Below are positions 24,554 through 34,554 of a stretch of DNA of 63,626 bases, one piece after another (the first letter of the stretch is position 1; the number at the start of each line of letters is the position of its first letter). A program made the position numbers and the translations under genes. The notes beneath the pieces were generated by a model. It saw only the letters and a program-made list of their open reading frames with translations. It was not told the DNA's origin and did no database searches. This DNA is from Desulfococcaceae bacterium HSG9 (lineage in GTDB: Bacteria > Desulfobacterota > Desulfobacteria > Desulfobacterales > JAUCGF01): the NCBI GenBank assembly GCA_030378005.1, contig JAUCGF010000092.1, positions 1 to 63,626 of the forward strand, written 5' to 3'.

Positions 24554-26805
24554 CGCGGCACCTCGCCACCTAATTTTTCGATTAACGCTTCAATTTCATC
24601 TAATATGGGATGCGTGTCATCAACCCATACGCACCAATCATACGTTTCATTAAGAATAAGCAGTTTGTGGGATGTGTCATGTGAAGATTCATGGATGTCT
24701 TTTATACCGAAAGCCATATATTCAAAAAAAGCCTCAGCCACATTAGGATACTCGGAATCAACTGCGATTTTACATGCCTTGTGCATTTTGAAACGGTTTA
24801 ACGCTTTTTCCATTTCAAGAATTTCAAGTTCAGCTTTGGTTTCTTCTAAAATACCGCGCGCAAATTCATTCTGCGGGTTTAGTTTGAGAGCCTTTTTCAG
24901 CGTGATAGAAAGCGTTTTATTGTTCATCATTCTTTTGTTAAACAATTTAACCGCCCGCCGACTCATTACCAGGGACAACACTTTTTGTATCTGTATAAGC
25001 GGTTCGCTTTTTTCTTTAAGCGTTTGGGTATATATTCCATTCAACGCTTCTTCATAGCGCGCCAACGCATCCAAATCGGCAACCTCCTCGGCCTTTTTGA
25101 CCAGTTCGGCAGCATAGTCCGGCACTATGGCGAACAACGCCGGTCCGCTGGCGAAATAGCGTCCCGGTGGTTCGGCACCTGTTTCCAAACAGTAAAGCCC
25201 ATAAGTATATTTTACCTTTAAGATGCCGTAATTTTCAAATTCATTCTGACTGGTTTCAGGAAGGCTGTCCAACGCTTTTTTGTACGCTCTAACTTTAAGA
25301 TAATACAGGCTTTTCCCAACGGCTGAATAATAGCTTCCGGTTTTTAAATAGTGCTCCCGGTTTTTGAAATATGGTGTCTTCCGGCTATCAGCATCGGCAG
25401 ATGTTTTGGCACCGCGAATCAATTCAAGCACCTGATCCGAAACGCCCAAGTGTATGGCAAAACGGGGTGTGCAAACCAAGTGAGCTATCTCTTTGCGGCC
25501 GCCGACCAGTGAATCAATATCGGTAATCAACTGTTTTTCGATATTCCAAAACGATTTGGCTTCGCCATAAGATTGTAAGCTGTCCTCCGTATGATTGCGA
25601 CCCGTATAATTCCAAATAGCGTCAGCCATTGTAATCAATTGTTGACGCACTTCAGCTTTTTTTTCAGATTCGTCATTTTTAAAATCAGTGTCTGAAAATG
25701 ATTTCCAGGCAGACGGATGGTACAAGGCCGTAAACCAGTACAGAGCAAGCTCGTCAAGGTGACGACCCGTAGCTTCCGCACACTTATAGCTGATGCGCGC
25801 AAGGTTGGCGAGTATCTCAGTTTTCATGCCTTCTTTTTTTAAAATTAAGCTGAGAGGGGTGGCGGATTTATTATTTGCGCTCGGATAAAAAATTATCTTG
25901 GCAACCTCTTCATATTGCTCTTCGGTCCAAAAAAATTCAATCAGACGCCATTGACAATACGTTTTTAGCCTGTCTATATTTTTAAAAAAATCAAAATGGC
26001 TTTGCAGGTGGCAACTAGCCTCATAAGCGGCGGCAAGGTCGCGAGGATAGTTGAGCAGGTTTTTGGTCTTGCCGGTAGCCTTGGCTTGTTCTTGTTCATA
26101 CAGAAGTTGATAAATATTCGTTTCCAGTAAACGTGCAACAATCTCTTTTTGTTTAAGAAACGTTTTCTCGTCAGATTCAATGCGATCCCATATTTTCAGG
26201 CATCGAAAGTATCGGCCTTGACTGGCCAACGCAAAACCGTAGTTGTAAGCTGATTCGGGGGAAGATTCAAAAGCGAGCGAATTCAACTTTTCTAATATGT
26301 AATCATAGCATTCAATCGCTTGTTCATATTGCCCGGCTTTTACGAGGCAGAAGGCTTGTCGTTTTTTAAGGTGGTTGAAACGGACAGAACCTGCGTTAAA
26401 GTCGCAAGACCGGTCATACAGTTTAGCCGCTTTTAAATAATCACCGTTCACTTCGGCCTGACGCGCGTCTGATTCGACATCAATTCCTGCCACCGCTTCC
26501 GACAATTGGTCAATACGTTCCGCCAACCATTGTTCGCCGGTAATGGCATAAGCTTCTTCAAAACATCGACAGGCACCACGTTTATTTGATTTTTTTAAAT
26601 ATTTGCGGCCGCGTTTGACTAAATCTTTTGCTTTTATGATAGCGGCTTCCTGGCGGCAATATTCAATTTCGGCGATGATTGCGGTGTCTTTATTTATTTT
26701 ATATGCTTTTGTAAACTCCTTTTGAGCGAGAGCATAATTCCCACGCTTTATGAATTTTTCAGCTCGGGCCAGTATGGCCTTTGATTTAGAAAAGTTTTTT
26801 TTCAT
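24550..26805 (-). CDS. Large TPR-repeat protein of the Hsp70 cluster
   Basis: About 751 residues, all helical, with TPR-like pairs such as AEKFIKRGNYALAQKEFTKAY near the N-terminus and QYEQAIECYDYILEKL around 160. No signal peptide or membrane helix. TPR proteins serve as adaptors between chaperones and clients. ATG 26805 has GGCAGG upstream; a TTG 12 nt earlier is less likely. Between the LysM protein and the J-like gene in one transcription direction. Confidence 0.75.
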   Translation of the reverse strand: MKKNFSKSKAILARAEKFIKRGNYALAQKEFTKAYKINKDTAIIAEIEYCRQEAAIIKAKDLVKRGRKYLKKSNKRGACRCFEEAYAITGEQWLAERIDQLSEAVAGIDVESDARQAEVNGDYLKAAKLYDRSCDFNAGSVRFNHLKKRQAFCLVKAGQYEQAIECYDYILEKLNSLAFESSPESAYNYGFALASQGRYFRCLKIWDRIESDEKTFLKQKEIVARLLETNIYQLLYEQEQAKATGKTKNLLNYPRDLAAAYEASCHLQSHFDFFKNIDRLKTYCQWRLIEFFWTEEQYEEVAKIIFYPSANNKSATPLSLILKKEGMKTEILANLARISYKCAEATGRHLDELALYWFTALYHPSAWKSFSDTDFKNDESEKKAEVRQQLITMADAIWNYTGRNHTEDSLQSYGEAKSFWNIEKQLITDIDSLVGGRKEIAHLVCTPRFAIHLGVSDQVLELIRGAKTSADADSRKTPYFKNREHYLKTGSYYSAVGKSLYYLKVRAYKKALDSLPETSQNEFENYGILKVKYTYGLYCLETGAEPPGRYFASGPALFAIVPDYAAELVKKAEEVADLDALARYEEALNGIYTQTLKEKSEPLIQIQKVLSLVMSRRAVKLFNKRMMNNKTLSITLKKALKLNPQNEFARGILEETKAELEILEMEKALNRFKMHKACKIAVDSEYPNVAEAFFEYMAFGIKDIHESSHDTSHKLLILNETYDWCVWVDDTHPILDEIEALIEKLGGEVPR

Positions 26806-26963
26806 AAAACCTGCCAAAAATTAATCTGTCGGTTAAAATAATGGGTTCAGTTCTAAAATTCGACCATTGTCACTAAATCTTGCTTTCAGACTGATAAACA
26901 TAGCCCAACGTATGAGTTAAGATCAACCTGTTCAGGCAATTCGCCAAAAATGCAACATCAAAT

Positions 26964-26991
26964 GGTGTGCGTTACGCTTCGTTAATTCACC
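26964..26991. repeat. Degenerate REP-like palindrome
   Basis: GGTGTGCGTTACGCTTCGTT followed by AATTCACC, a decayed relative of 16350-16375, in the spacer between the TPR and LysM genes. Confidence 0.5.
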
Positions 26992-27013
26992 TTACATTTG
27001 GGTAGTTTATTTT

Positions 27014-28186
27014 TCATTCCAATCGAATTCGTATTCGTTCACCGGCACGAAATCGGCTGTCTGGATTGAGTTCCATAATTGATTTAATCATTCTTTTGGA
27101 ACGATAAAATTTAAGAGCGATAGCCTTTAACGTATCGCCTTTTGTGATTGTGTAGCTAAAATACAAGCGCTTACCGATTTTAGAGGTTTTATTTCGAAAT
27201 AGTTCGTCGGCCTTACGGCGATCATTAAGGATTTTTAAGCGCCCTGTTCCATCTTTGAGATCAATCGGCATATCTGGATTTAACATAATAACAAGCGGAT
27301 AGTATTTCGCTGTTCCATAGTAATTTTCAGCAATACTTTTTAACGTGTCTCCGGTTTTTATCGTAATGGTTTGAAAATCATGTTCAGAAAATTTTTTTTC
27401 TGCATCAGATTCAGGCAGTTTTTCTATGGGTTTCGATAAAGATGTGGATTTATCATTATCATCATGTGTCTTGGCAGTTGCGGCCTTAGATTCTGGAAAT
27501 TCTGACTTTTTTTCAGCTTTTGGTATTTCAGCGGTTGAAGATGACTTGTCAGGCTTGGAATCTGTCGTGGGGCCAGGCTTTTTTACAATCCGGCTTGAAA
27601 CTGTTTTCGTTTGGTTTGGTTTGGCTGGCTCTGAGGAAACATGTTTCGAAGAGCGTTTTTTATGTTCGCTATTTGAAGCAATTTTTTGATTTTGGCTCTG
27701 TTTCTGTAAATCAGATTCAAGACGCCTTAAATGGTACAATTGGAAAACGGCTACGACAGCAATCAATATTACAGCAAATGTGAGCATTGCTGCGGCCTTA
27801 TTCCAAGAGGGCCTTTTTGGAATCAGACGCTTTTTTAATCCGGAAGAGGTTTTGGAGATACTTTGTTTTGGTTTTTGCTGTGATGAAGGGGGCTTCGATT
27901 CCAAAGCAATCGCTTCATCCGGTAACTCGGAAGCCGAATCAGAGACAGGGCTTTCCAATTCAGCTTCAGGCACAGATGCATGCAATTCTTGTTCGAGAGC
28001 GGCAATAGAAGGCTCACGCTGTACGGCGATGAGCGAAGATTGTTCGGAGACTGATTTTGCCGGTTCTTCCTGAATGGAGTCCAACACCTTGAAACAAGTC
28101 AGTTCCGAATCGCACTGGGGACAAGTATCCTGATCAGTTTGAAGCAGTTCAAAACCGCATATAGGACAAGCACCTTCTTCAGCCAT
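27014..28186 (-). CDS. Zinc-ribbon, single-pass membrane protein with two LysM domains
   Basis: 390 residues. An N-terminal zinc ribbon (CPIC, CPQC; about residues 7-25), a Ser/Glu-rich stretch, one membrane helix (AAAMLTFAVILIAVVAVF, about 133-150), a low-complexity Lys/Ser linker, then two LysM modules: ITIKTGDTLKSIAENYYG and YTITKGDTLKAIALKFY. The ribbon would be cytoplasmic and the LysM pair periplasmic, binding peptidoglycan. The adjacent DnaK-like protein has a similar ribbon, suggesting the two interact. Function not known. Confidence 0.8.
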   Translation of the reverse strand: MAEEGACPICGFELLQTDQDTCPQCDSELTCFKVLDSIQEEPAKSVSEQSSLIAVQREPSIAALEQELHASVPEAELESPVSDSASELPDEAIALESKPPSSQQKPKQSISKTSSGLKKRLIPKRPSWNKAAAMLTFAVILIAVVAVFQLYHLRRLESDLQKQSQNQKIASNSEHKKRSSKHVSSEPAKPNQTKTVSSRIVKKPGPTTDSKPDKSSSTAEIPKAEKKSEFPESKAATAKTHDDNDKSTSLSKPIEKLPESDAEKKFSEHDFQTITIKTGDTLKSIAENYYGTAKYYPLVIMLNPDMPIDLKDGTGRLKILNDRRKADELFRNKTSKIGKRLYFSYTITKGDTLKAIALKFYRSKRMIKSIMELNPDSRFRAGERIRIRLE

Positions 28187-28244
28187 AACATTTGTAAAGT
28201 GTTAAGTTATAAGTTGAAATATAACACTTGAAACTTAAAATTGC

Positions 28245-30593
28245 TTATTTTACGATATCTTTGTGTATTACACTGGTTTCTTGAGCAAATTGCATGGTAA
28301 GTTCTTGAACTTCAGGGATAATATCACGTAATTTTTCAGACGCTTGATCTACCTCTCCTTTTTTGAACAAGGCGATAAAATCATCGATACAGCGATAATA
28401 TTTATTTGCCTTACCTGGGTCGGTTTGCATACAAATATCACCGGCTTTTCTTACCTGCATCAGGGTATTTACGCCACCCAATTCATTTACCGAATCACGA
28501 AAATCATTAAGTGCGTCCACATTTTCCTGATAATTGCCATTCTCGTCCATATCTTTAAGATATGCCATCTTTTTTCGTATTTTTTTCCGCTCTTTATGTG
28601 ATATCAGGGAACCAAAGCTATCTAAAAGAGATTCGGCATAAAAAATGGCGGGCATACTGCTTTCATCTTGATCGGCCATTTTCTGTGCCTTATCAATTTT
28701 AAGAGATGCACGTTTGTAGAGACTTTCATCGACGGTTTCTTTTGCAGGATCGATCACCATATTAATATCCCTGACAGCCGCCAGAGAACGATAAAGCAAG
28801 TCAAGCATTACATATTTATTATATTTGGCTTCATTCGCATCAGTAATAACTTTTTCTAATTCTAAAAACAATTTTTCATCCGCTTTTCCCCGTGATAATG
28901 TTCGCGTCATTTGACTTTCTGACTGAGTTTCAGCATTATCGGTATCGGTCTTTAATTGCGCATTAACTTCGATAATATTATTTTCATCGATATTTAAAGT
29001 GATTTCAACTTGGCCAGGTGCTTTCGGTTCATCATCTTCCTCATATTCAGAGTCAATTCCCAACCACAAATCGCCGATAGATTCCTCCACCTCATTAACA
29101 GTATTGATAAATTTCATGTGTATCAACCGCTGTTCGGGATTTACCAATCGAAAAGTTTCACTTTTTGTAAACGGAAGTGGTGTATTTTTCTCAACAAAAA
29201 GAAATTTCTCATTATTTTCCAAGCAGATAAAATAGTCGTGTGCCGCTGAATGAACGATATCCAGAACACCCGTATCAATTTTATATTTATCAAGATCGAA
29301 TTCGCAGTTACTGCAATTAATATCAGATTGAGAAACTTCCAAACCACATTTAGGGCATTCATACGTATCAGCAAGGCGGTGACTTAATATAGCGGCTCCC
29401 TCGCTTACAGCCAACATGGGACGTTCATGCTGATGTACCTTGTTTGCTCCGAACAGTTCCTGCATGGCTTTGACAACCGCCGGGATATTCGAACTGCCTC
29501 CTACGAGTAGTACATTATCAATTAAATCAGGCGTAAAATGAATACCATCCAGCACCCGGCGTGTCAATTCGACCGTTTTGGCAATCATTGGAGCAATAAG
29601 TGTTTCAAATTGTTTTCTTGAAATTTCAACATCTACATCTATACGATCACCATCATTATCGACTAAAAGTCCGAGTATTTCAACGAAAGCTTCGTTTTCA
29701 GCACTTAACCTGATTTTCGCTTTTTCAACCTGAGTTTTAAGTTCAGCTAAAAACTGATTTCTTTGGCCTTGCTTTTTAGCCAAGGCATCCTGATTTTCAA
29801 TAAATGCTGAAATGTCTTCAATCTCGTACTCTTTCGCGGTTTCCTTCAAAACATAATCGGCCAGGTCTTGGTCGATATCTTCGCCACCCAACCACATATC
29901 ACCGCCTTTGCCCTGTTCGATAAACTGTCCGCCGCTGATCGTCAGAACCGAGATATCAAATGTTCCTCCTCCGAAATCAAAAACAAGCACGGTTTTGGCA
30001 TCATCATCTTTAATATTGCCCACACCAAAAGAAATAGCCGCGGCGGTCGGTTCAGGTAAAAGGCGCTGCACTTTCAAACCCGTTAAAGCGGCAGCCGTGC
30101 GAGTGGCGTGCTTCTGTTTATCATTGAAATAGGCCGGTACGGTAATAACGGCATATTCGACATCGTCACCTTCACTTTTTTCAACATCACGCCTTATTTT
30201 TTCGAGGATTTTGGAAGATATTTCATCTGGCGTATATTCTTTTCCGGCTAACAGGATTGCCAAACTGTTTTCCGTACCCTTTGAATGCCGTTGAATCAGA
30301 TAGCGCAATCTTTTATCTTGGATAATTTTTTGAACATCCGTATCACGGTAGCTTCTTCCCATTAAACGTTTTACCGCAACAATCGTATTAATTGGGTCTT
30401 GTTTCATCCATTCCAATGCGTTGCGGCCTACAACAAATTCGGGTTTGGCAAAAGGAAATTTTTTCTTTTTCAACGTAACACAAGAAGGCGTAATGAGTCC
30501 TCCTTCTGAATTTTTTAACACTTCTGTCGTAATTTTTTTAATAGCCGCTACCGAGTTTGTTGTGCCGAGATCAATTCCTATTGATTTTGCCAT
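28245..30593 (-). CDS. DnaK-like Hsp70 with inserted zinc ribbon
   Basis: 782 residues. The ATPase domain is intact: IGIDLGTTNSVAAI (5-18), VFDFGGGTFDISVL (204-217), VLLVGGSSNIPAVVKAM (361-377). Where the interdomain linker normally sits there is a zinc ribbon, CPKC at 413-416 and CSNC at 427-430. A beta-rich substrate domain and a long helical tail (~570-782) follow, longer than in canonical DnaK (~640). First gene of the accessory chaperone cluster, with GGGAGAAATC before the ATG. The housekeeping DnaK is presumably elsewhere. Confidence 0.92.
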   Translation of the reverse strand: MAKSIGIDLGTTNSVAAIKKITTEVLKNSEGGLITPSCVTLKKKKFPFAKPEFVVGRNALEWMKQDPINTIVAVKRLMGRSYRDTDVQKIIQDKRLRYLIQRHSKGTENSLAILLAGKEYTPDEISSKILEKIRRDVEKSEGDDVEYAVITVPAYFNDKQKHATRTAAALTGLKVQRLLPEPTAAAISFGVGNIKDDDAKTVLVFDFGGGTFDISVLTISGGQFIEQGKGGDMWLGGEDIDQDLADYVLKETAKEYEIEDISAFIENQDALAKKQGQRNQFLAELKTQVEKAKIRLSAENEAFVEILGLLVDNDGDRIDVDVEISRKQFETLIAPMIAKTVELTRRVLDGIHFTPDLIDNVLLVGGSSNIPAVVKAMQELFGANKVHQHERPMLAVSEGAAILSHRLADTYECPKCGLEVSQSDINCSNCEFDLDKYKIDTGVLDIVHSAAHDYFICLENNEKFLFVEKNTPLPFTKSETFRLVNPEQRLIHMKFINTVNEVEESIGDLWLGIDSEYEEDDEPKAPGQVEITLNIDENNIIEVNAQLKTDTDNAETQSESQMTRTLSRGKADEKLFLELEKVITDANEAKYNKYVMLDLLYRSLAAVRDINMVIDPAKETVDESLYKRASLKIDKAQKMADQDESSMPAIFYAESLLDSFGSLISHKERKKIRKKMAYLKDMDENGNYQENVDALNDFRDSVNELGGVNTLMQVRKAGDICMQTDPGKANKYYRCIDDFIALFKKGEVDQASEKLRDIIPEVQELTMQFAQETSVIHKDIVK

Positions 30594-31014
30594 ATTATGA
30601 TTTCTCCCGAAAATACGTTATAGTTCATAAAATGAATGATGGCTAATATTTTATTCAATCTTCACAATGACAAAAAGGCTCTGCTGCAATCAACAGAGCC
30701 TTTTTAATGTAATGTATATGTTAATGAAGAGAAGGCCCTTAATCAGATGAAGCAGGGCAAAATAGTGTGTATCGCCCGAAATATATAAGGCCAAAACCAA
30801 TTTAAAGGCGAATCCTATCCGGATATTACCCCGATGAGCATAAATACTATACTCTCAAAGGTCATAATCAATAATTTTCCGCTGATTCAAAATTATCAAT
30901 TATAACCTTTCTAAATATAATTAATTCAGGCATGTATTCCGGGACATATATTTGTAACTATGCCGCAAACGGGTTCGGTTTTATACTAATCCGATTTTGG
31001 CCATTATATGAATG
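30594..31014. other. Spacer between the ribosomal block and the Hsp70 cluster
   Basis: A 421-nt AT-rich gap that contains the terminator at 30672-30705 and, to its left, presumably the promoter of the DnaK-like gene. No convincing -35/-10 pair or ORF was found. Confidence 0.6.
30672..30705 (-). terminator. Terminator of the ribosomal protein block
   Basis: AAAAAGGCTCTG (30672-30683) pairs with CAGAGCCTTTTT (30694-30705). It is symmetric, so could work both ways. It is the first terminator downstream of rplQ. Confidence 0.92.
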
Positions 31015-31410
31015 CTATTCCTTTTTTTTACTTTTTTTCTTGGTGCTTACTTTTTTTGAAGCAACTAATTCTAAAACAGACATCAGTGCGGCGTCACCAT
31101 GTCGATGGCCTGCTTTTACTATTCTAGTATAGCCGCCTGCAAGCGAACCATAGCGTTCGTCAGCTTCGGCAAACAGTTTATGCACAACGGTTTTTTCTGT
31201 AAGAACAGACATAACCTGGCGCCTTGCATGTAAATCACCTCGTTTAGCCAATGTGATTAATTTATCCGCCCACCGACTTAACTCTTTGGCTTTGACATCT
31301 GTTGTCATAATACGGTCATGCTTGAACAAAGACGTAGCCATATTGCGGAACATAGCCTTCCTGTGACTGGAAGTTCGATTTAATTTTAAACCTGATTTAC
31401 GATGTCTCAT
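31015..31410 (-). CDS. rplQ: 50S ribosomal protein L17
   Basis: 131 residues. Recognised from [20 protein letters not shown] at the N-terminus, [16 protein letters not shown] and [17 protein letters not shown]. The C-terminal Lys-rich tail is normal. The start overlaps the rpoA stop by 4 nt. Last gene of the alpha operon. Confidence 0.98.
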   Translation of the reverse strand: MRHRKSGLKLNRTSSHRKAMFRNMATSLFKHDRIMTTDVKAKELSRWADKLITLAKRGDLHARRQVMSVLTEKTVVHKLFAEADERYGSLAGGYTRIVKAGHRHGDAALMSVLELVASKKVSTKKKSKKKE

Positions 31411-32438
31411 AAAACTACCAATTCTCCCTCTTCGGTTTCTTCCTCAGGAGCTATAAAACCTTCAAGTTTCATCCCCAAAGAAAGGTCCATTTCACTAAGT
31501 ACTTCTTTAATTTCATTTAATGATTTACGGCCAAAATTTTTAGTTTTGAGCATCTCTGCTTCTGTTTTACTCACCAATTGGTAAATTCTGAGGATATTGG
31601 CATTTTTCAAACAATTAGCGCTACGAACTGAAAGTTCTAATTCTTCGACACTGCGATATAAATTTTCATTAAATTGAGGTTCTTCCATCTCTTCAGTCAA
31701 AGGAGCGGGTTCTGGCTCAAGGTCTTCATCAAAATTAATGAAACTGTTCATTTGTTCTTTTAGAATTTTAGCAGCGTAGGCAAGTGCATCTTCAGGGATA
31801 ACACTGCAATCTGTCCATATTTCAATGGTGAGTTTATCATAATCCGTTATTTGTCCAACTCTCGCATTGCTGACCACATAGACAACATTTTTTATAGGAG
31901 AAAAGACAGAATCCACAGGTATGACGCCTATCGGATCTGTCTCATTTTTATTATCTTCAGATAAGTTATACCCACGCCCTATATTGACTGTCATCTCAAT
32001 TTTCAATTGTCCATCAGGATTTAAAGTAGCTATATGATGATTCGGATTAAGAACCTCACAAACTCCGCTGCCAGCCATAATATCTCTGGCTGTTACTTCT
32101 CCTTCACCGATTTTATCAATATACACCAATTTTGTTTCAGAATCATCCAGTCGAAAGCGTACTCCTTTAAGATTTAATATAATTTCGGATATATCTTCAT
32201 ATACTCCCTTAATAGCCGTAAATTCGTGCATTATACCATCAAATCGAACAGATGTGATGGCTGCTCCGTAAAGGGACGATAGAAGAATGCGACGCAATGC
32301 ATTGCCAATCGTAATACCATAACCACGTTCAAGAGGCTCGCAAACGAACTTTCCATAGAACGGAGTGCTTTTAGCAGTCACTTTTTCTGGACGTATCATT
32401 TCACGCCAGTTCATATACATCAGTTCATTAGCTGACAT
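31407..32438 (-). CDS. rpoA: RNA polymerase alpha subunit
   Basis: 343 residues. The N-terminal dimerisation domain includes [21 protein letters not shown]; the C-terminal domain has [15 protein letters not shown] and [15 protein letters not shown], the helix-hairpin-helix that binds UP elements and activators. It sits between rpsD and rplQ as in most bacteria. Confidence 0.99.
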   Translation of the reverse strand: MSANELMYMNWREMIRPEKVTAKSTPFYGKFVCEPLERGYGITIGNALRRILLSSLYGAAITSVRFDGIMHEFTAIKGVYEDISEIILNLKGVRFRLDDSETKLVYIDKIGEGEVTARDIMAGSGVCEVLNPNHHIATLNPDGQLKIEMTVNIGRGYNLSEDNKNETDPIGVIPVDSVFSPIKNVVYVVSNARVGQITDYDKLTIEIWTDCSVIPEDALAYAAKILKEQMNSFINFDEDLEPEPAPLTEEMEEPQFNENLYRSVEELELSVRSANCLKNANILRIYQLVSKTEAEMLKTKNFGRKSLNEIKEVLSEMDLSLGMKLEGFIAPEEETEEGELVVL

Positions 32439-32455
32439 TAATTATCTCCGATCCG

Positions 32456-32510
32456 AAGTTTTAAGTTACAAGTTTTAATATGAAAAATTTGACTTACAAA
32501 TTAAAACTTC
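32456..32510. repeat. Heptad-phased AT-rich linker hairpin
   Basis: GAAGTTTTAA (32456-32465) and TTAAAACTTC (32501-32510) are inverted copies; AAGTTNN recurs about every 7 nt between. It fills the rpsD-rpoA spacer. Similar linkers occur at 28194-28240 and in other spacers. Confidence 0.65.
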
Positions 32511-32519
32511 TCAAATACA

Positions 32520-33149
32520 TTATTTAGTATAAAGCTCAACAATCAATTGCTCTTGCATAGGTGTGGTTATATCCTCACGAATCGGAAAGGCGCTGACACT
32601 GCCTTTCATATTTTCTTTGTCCAATTCCAGCCATTGCGGAATCCCCCTTCTGACAACAGCATTAACCGCATCATCGAATATTTGGATTTTACGGCTTTTA
32701 TCACGAATTTCAATCTTATCGCCAATATTAATCAGAAAGGATGGAATATTCACTCTTTTCCCATTTACAAGAAAGTGACCATGACGGACAAAATGACGTC
32801 CCTGAGTTCTTGAATTTACAAAACCTAAACGATAAACAATATTATCCAGTCTTCGTTCCAGCGTAACAAGAATATTTGTTCCTGTAACACCTTTTTGACG
32901 GTTGGCTCTTTTGAAAAAAAGATAAAATTGTTTTTCAGACAGACCGTATAATCTTTTTACTTTTTGCTTTTCTCTTAACTGGATTCCATAATCGGATATT
33001 TTGCGTCCGCGCCGTTGGCCATGCTGGCCGGGTGGATAGCTGCGACGATCAAATGCACATTTATCTGAATAGCAGCGATCACCTTTTAAGAAAAGCTTAA
33101 TATTCTCACGTCGACATAAACGGCATACCGCTCCTGTATATCTAGCCAA
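32520..33149 (-). CDS. rpsD: 30S ribosomal protein S4
   Basis: 209 residues. Zinc-type N-terminus [23 protein letters not shown] has the four-Cys site. The S4 RNA-binding domain reads [21 protein letters not shown]. Nucleates 30S body assembly; a likely feedback regulator of the alpha operon by analogy. Confidence 0.98.
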   Translation of the reverse strand: MARYTGAVCRLCRRENIKLFLKGDRCYSDKCAFDRRSYPPGQHGQRRGRKISDYGIQLREKQKVKRLYGLSEKQFYLFFKRANRQKGVTGTNILVTLERRLDNIVYRLGFVNSRTQGRHFVRHGHFLVNGKRVNIPSFLINIGDKIEIRDKSRKIQIFDDAVNAVVRRGIPQWLELDKENMKGSVSAFPIREDITTPMQEQLIVELYTK

Positions 33150-33222
33150 AATTTTCTCCTTTAGAGTTTTATTACCCCTATGTATCCAGATTGTTTAATT
33201 TATGATTTGTAGAATACTTATC

Positions 33223-33615
33223 TTAGACGCGTCTTCTTTTAGGAGGACGGCATCCGTTGTGAGGGTTCGGAGTGACATCACTGATTACAGATATTTTAAA
33301 ACCGATGGCCTGAAGTGATCTTAACGCTGATTCTCTTCCAGCTCCCGGCCCTTTTACATAAACATCCACATTCCTCATTCCATGCTCTTTAGCTTTTTTA
33401 GCAGCATCTTCGGCTGCTAATTGAGCGGCAAAAGGGGTGCTTTTACGTGATCCCTTAAACCCTTGCACACCGGCACTTGACCAGGAAATAACATTACCCG
33501 CCGGATCGGTAATTGTTATAATAGTATTATTAAAAGTAGATTGAATATGTACAACACCACTTGGAATATTCTTTTTTTCTTTTTTTTTCGCTCTGGTTCT
33601 TTTTTTCTTCGCCAT
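33223..33615 (-). CDS. rpsK: 30S ribosomal protein S11
   Basis: 130 residues, platform protein of the 30S subunit. Seen: [22 protein letters not shown], then [17 protein letters not shown] and the terminal [11 protein letters not shown]. Basic N-terminus [15 protein letters not shown] is typical. Confidence 0.99.
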   Translation of the reverse strand: MAKKKRTRAKKKEKKNIPSGVVHIQSTFNNTIITITDPAGNVISWSSAGVQGFKGSRKSTPFAAQLAAEDAAKKAKEHGMRNVDVYVKGPGAGRESALRSLQAIGFKISVISDVTPNPHNGCRPPKRRRV

Positions 33616-33691
33616 GAAGTTGATTCCTATAAAAATTAAAGTTGATATATCGGATAATAGTCGTTTATTACCACTATTTTAAATATTCAAA

Positions 33692-34075
33692 CTATTTTTT
33701 ACGAGCGCCGCCCTTTTTCTTGACAGCCGATCGTTTAGGCCCTTTGCGTGTACGCGCGTTTGTACTTGTTCTTTGACCCCGCACAGGCAGCGATTTTCGA
33801 TGGCGTAAGCCCCGATAGGAACCTAAATCCATGAGTCGTTTAATGTTCATAGAAACTTCAGTGCGTAATTCACCTTCAACCTTATAATCGCTGTCAATTA
33901 CCTTACGAATACTGTTTATCTGCGATTCCGCCAATTGATCCGTATGTATATTCGGATCAACATCTGTCTTTGACAAAATCTCATTGGAAGTTGTTCGTCC
34001 TATGCCATATATATAAGTCAGTCCGATTTCAATGCGTTTACGTTTAGGTAAATCGACGCCTGCAATTCTTGCCAA
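33692..34075 (-). CDS. rpsM: 30S ribosomal protein S13
   Basis: 127 residues, head protein contacting the P-site tRNA and L5. Seen: [45 protein letters not shown] and the basic tail [16 protein letters not shown]. Confidence 0.99.
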   Translation of the reverse strand: MARIAGVDLPKRKRIEIGLTYIYGIGRTTSNEILSKTDVDPNIHTDQLAESQINSIRKVIDSDYKVEGELRTEVSMNIKRLMDLGSYRGLRHRKSLPVRGQRTSTNARTRKGPKRSAVKKKGGARKK

Positions 34076-34087
34076 AGTATTCCTCCT

Positions 34088-34201
34088 TTATCCTTGCCTC
34101 TGTTTATGTCGTTTATTCTCGCAAATTATTCTTACCACTCCTTTGCGGCGCACGATTTTACATTTGCTGCAAATTTTTTTTACCGAGGCCCTTACTTTCA
34201 T
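34088..34201 (-). CDS. rpmJ: 50S ribosomal protein L36
   Basis: 37 residues, decoded by hand: [20 protein letters not shown] at the start and NKRHKQRQG at the end. The zinc-binding pattern CSKC...C...H is complete. It lies between infA and rpsM, the standard place. Confidence 0.97.
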   Translation of the reverse strand: MKVRASVKKICSKCKIVRRKGVVRIICENKRHKQRQG

Positions 34202-34274
34202 CCTCTTCTCCCTGATTTGATATTGGCAGATTATTTTATTAAACTCTGCACTGTAATACTAATAATTGTTAATG

Positions 34275-34493
34275 CTATTTTGAACGGTAGGTTATTCTGC
34301 CGCGCGTCAAATCGTAAGGAGAAAGCTCGACAGTGACCTTATCTCCAGGAAGTATTTTGATAAAGTGCATTCGCATTTTACCTGAGATATGAGCTAACAC
34401 CTGATGCTTATTTTCCAATTCGACATTAAACATAGCATTTGGCAATGTTTTAATAACAGTGCCTTCGATTTTTATTGCTTCTTCCTTGGGCAT
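34275..34493 (-). CDS. infA: Translation initiation factor IF-1
   Basis: 72 residues, a single OB-fold (S1-like) domain that blocks the A site during initiation. Seen: [20 protein letters not shown] and [21 protein letters not shown]. It follows secY directly; adk and map, often found between them, are absent. Confidence 0.98.
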   Translation of the reverse strand: MPKEEAIKIEGTVIKTLPNAMFNVELENKHQVLAHISGKMRMHFIKILPGDKVTVELSPYDLTRGRITYRSK

Positions 34494-34554
34494 GGGTTCT
34501 ATCTTTCGTTTTCAGTTGATAAAGAGTGTAATGATACTACTATCTATACGATTC

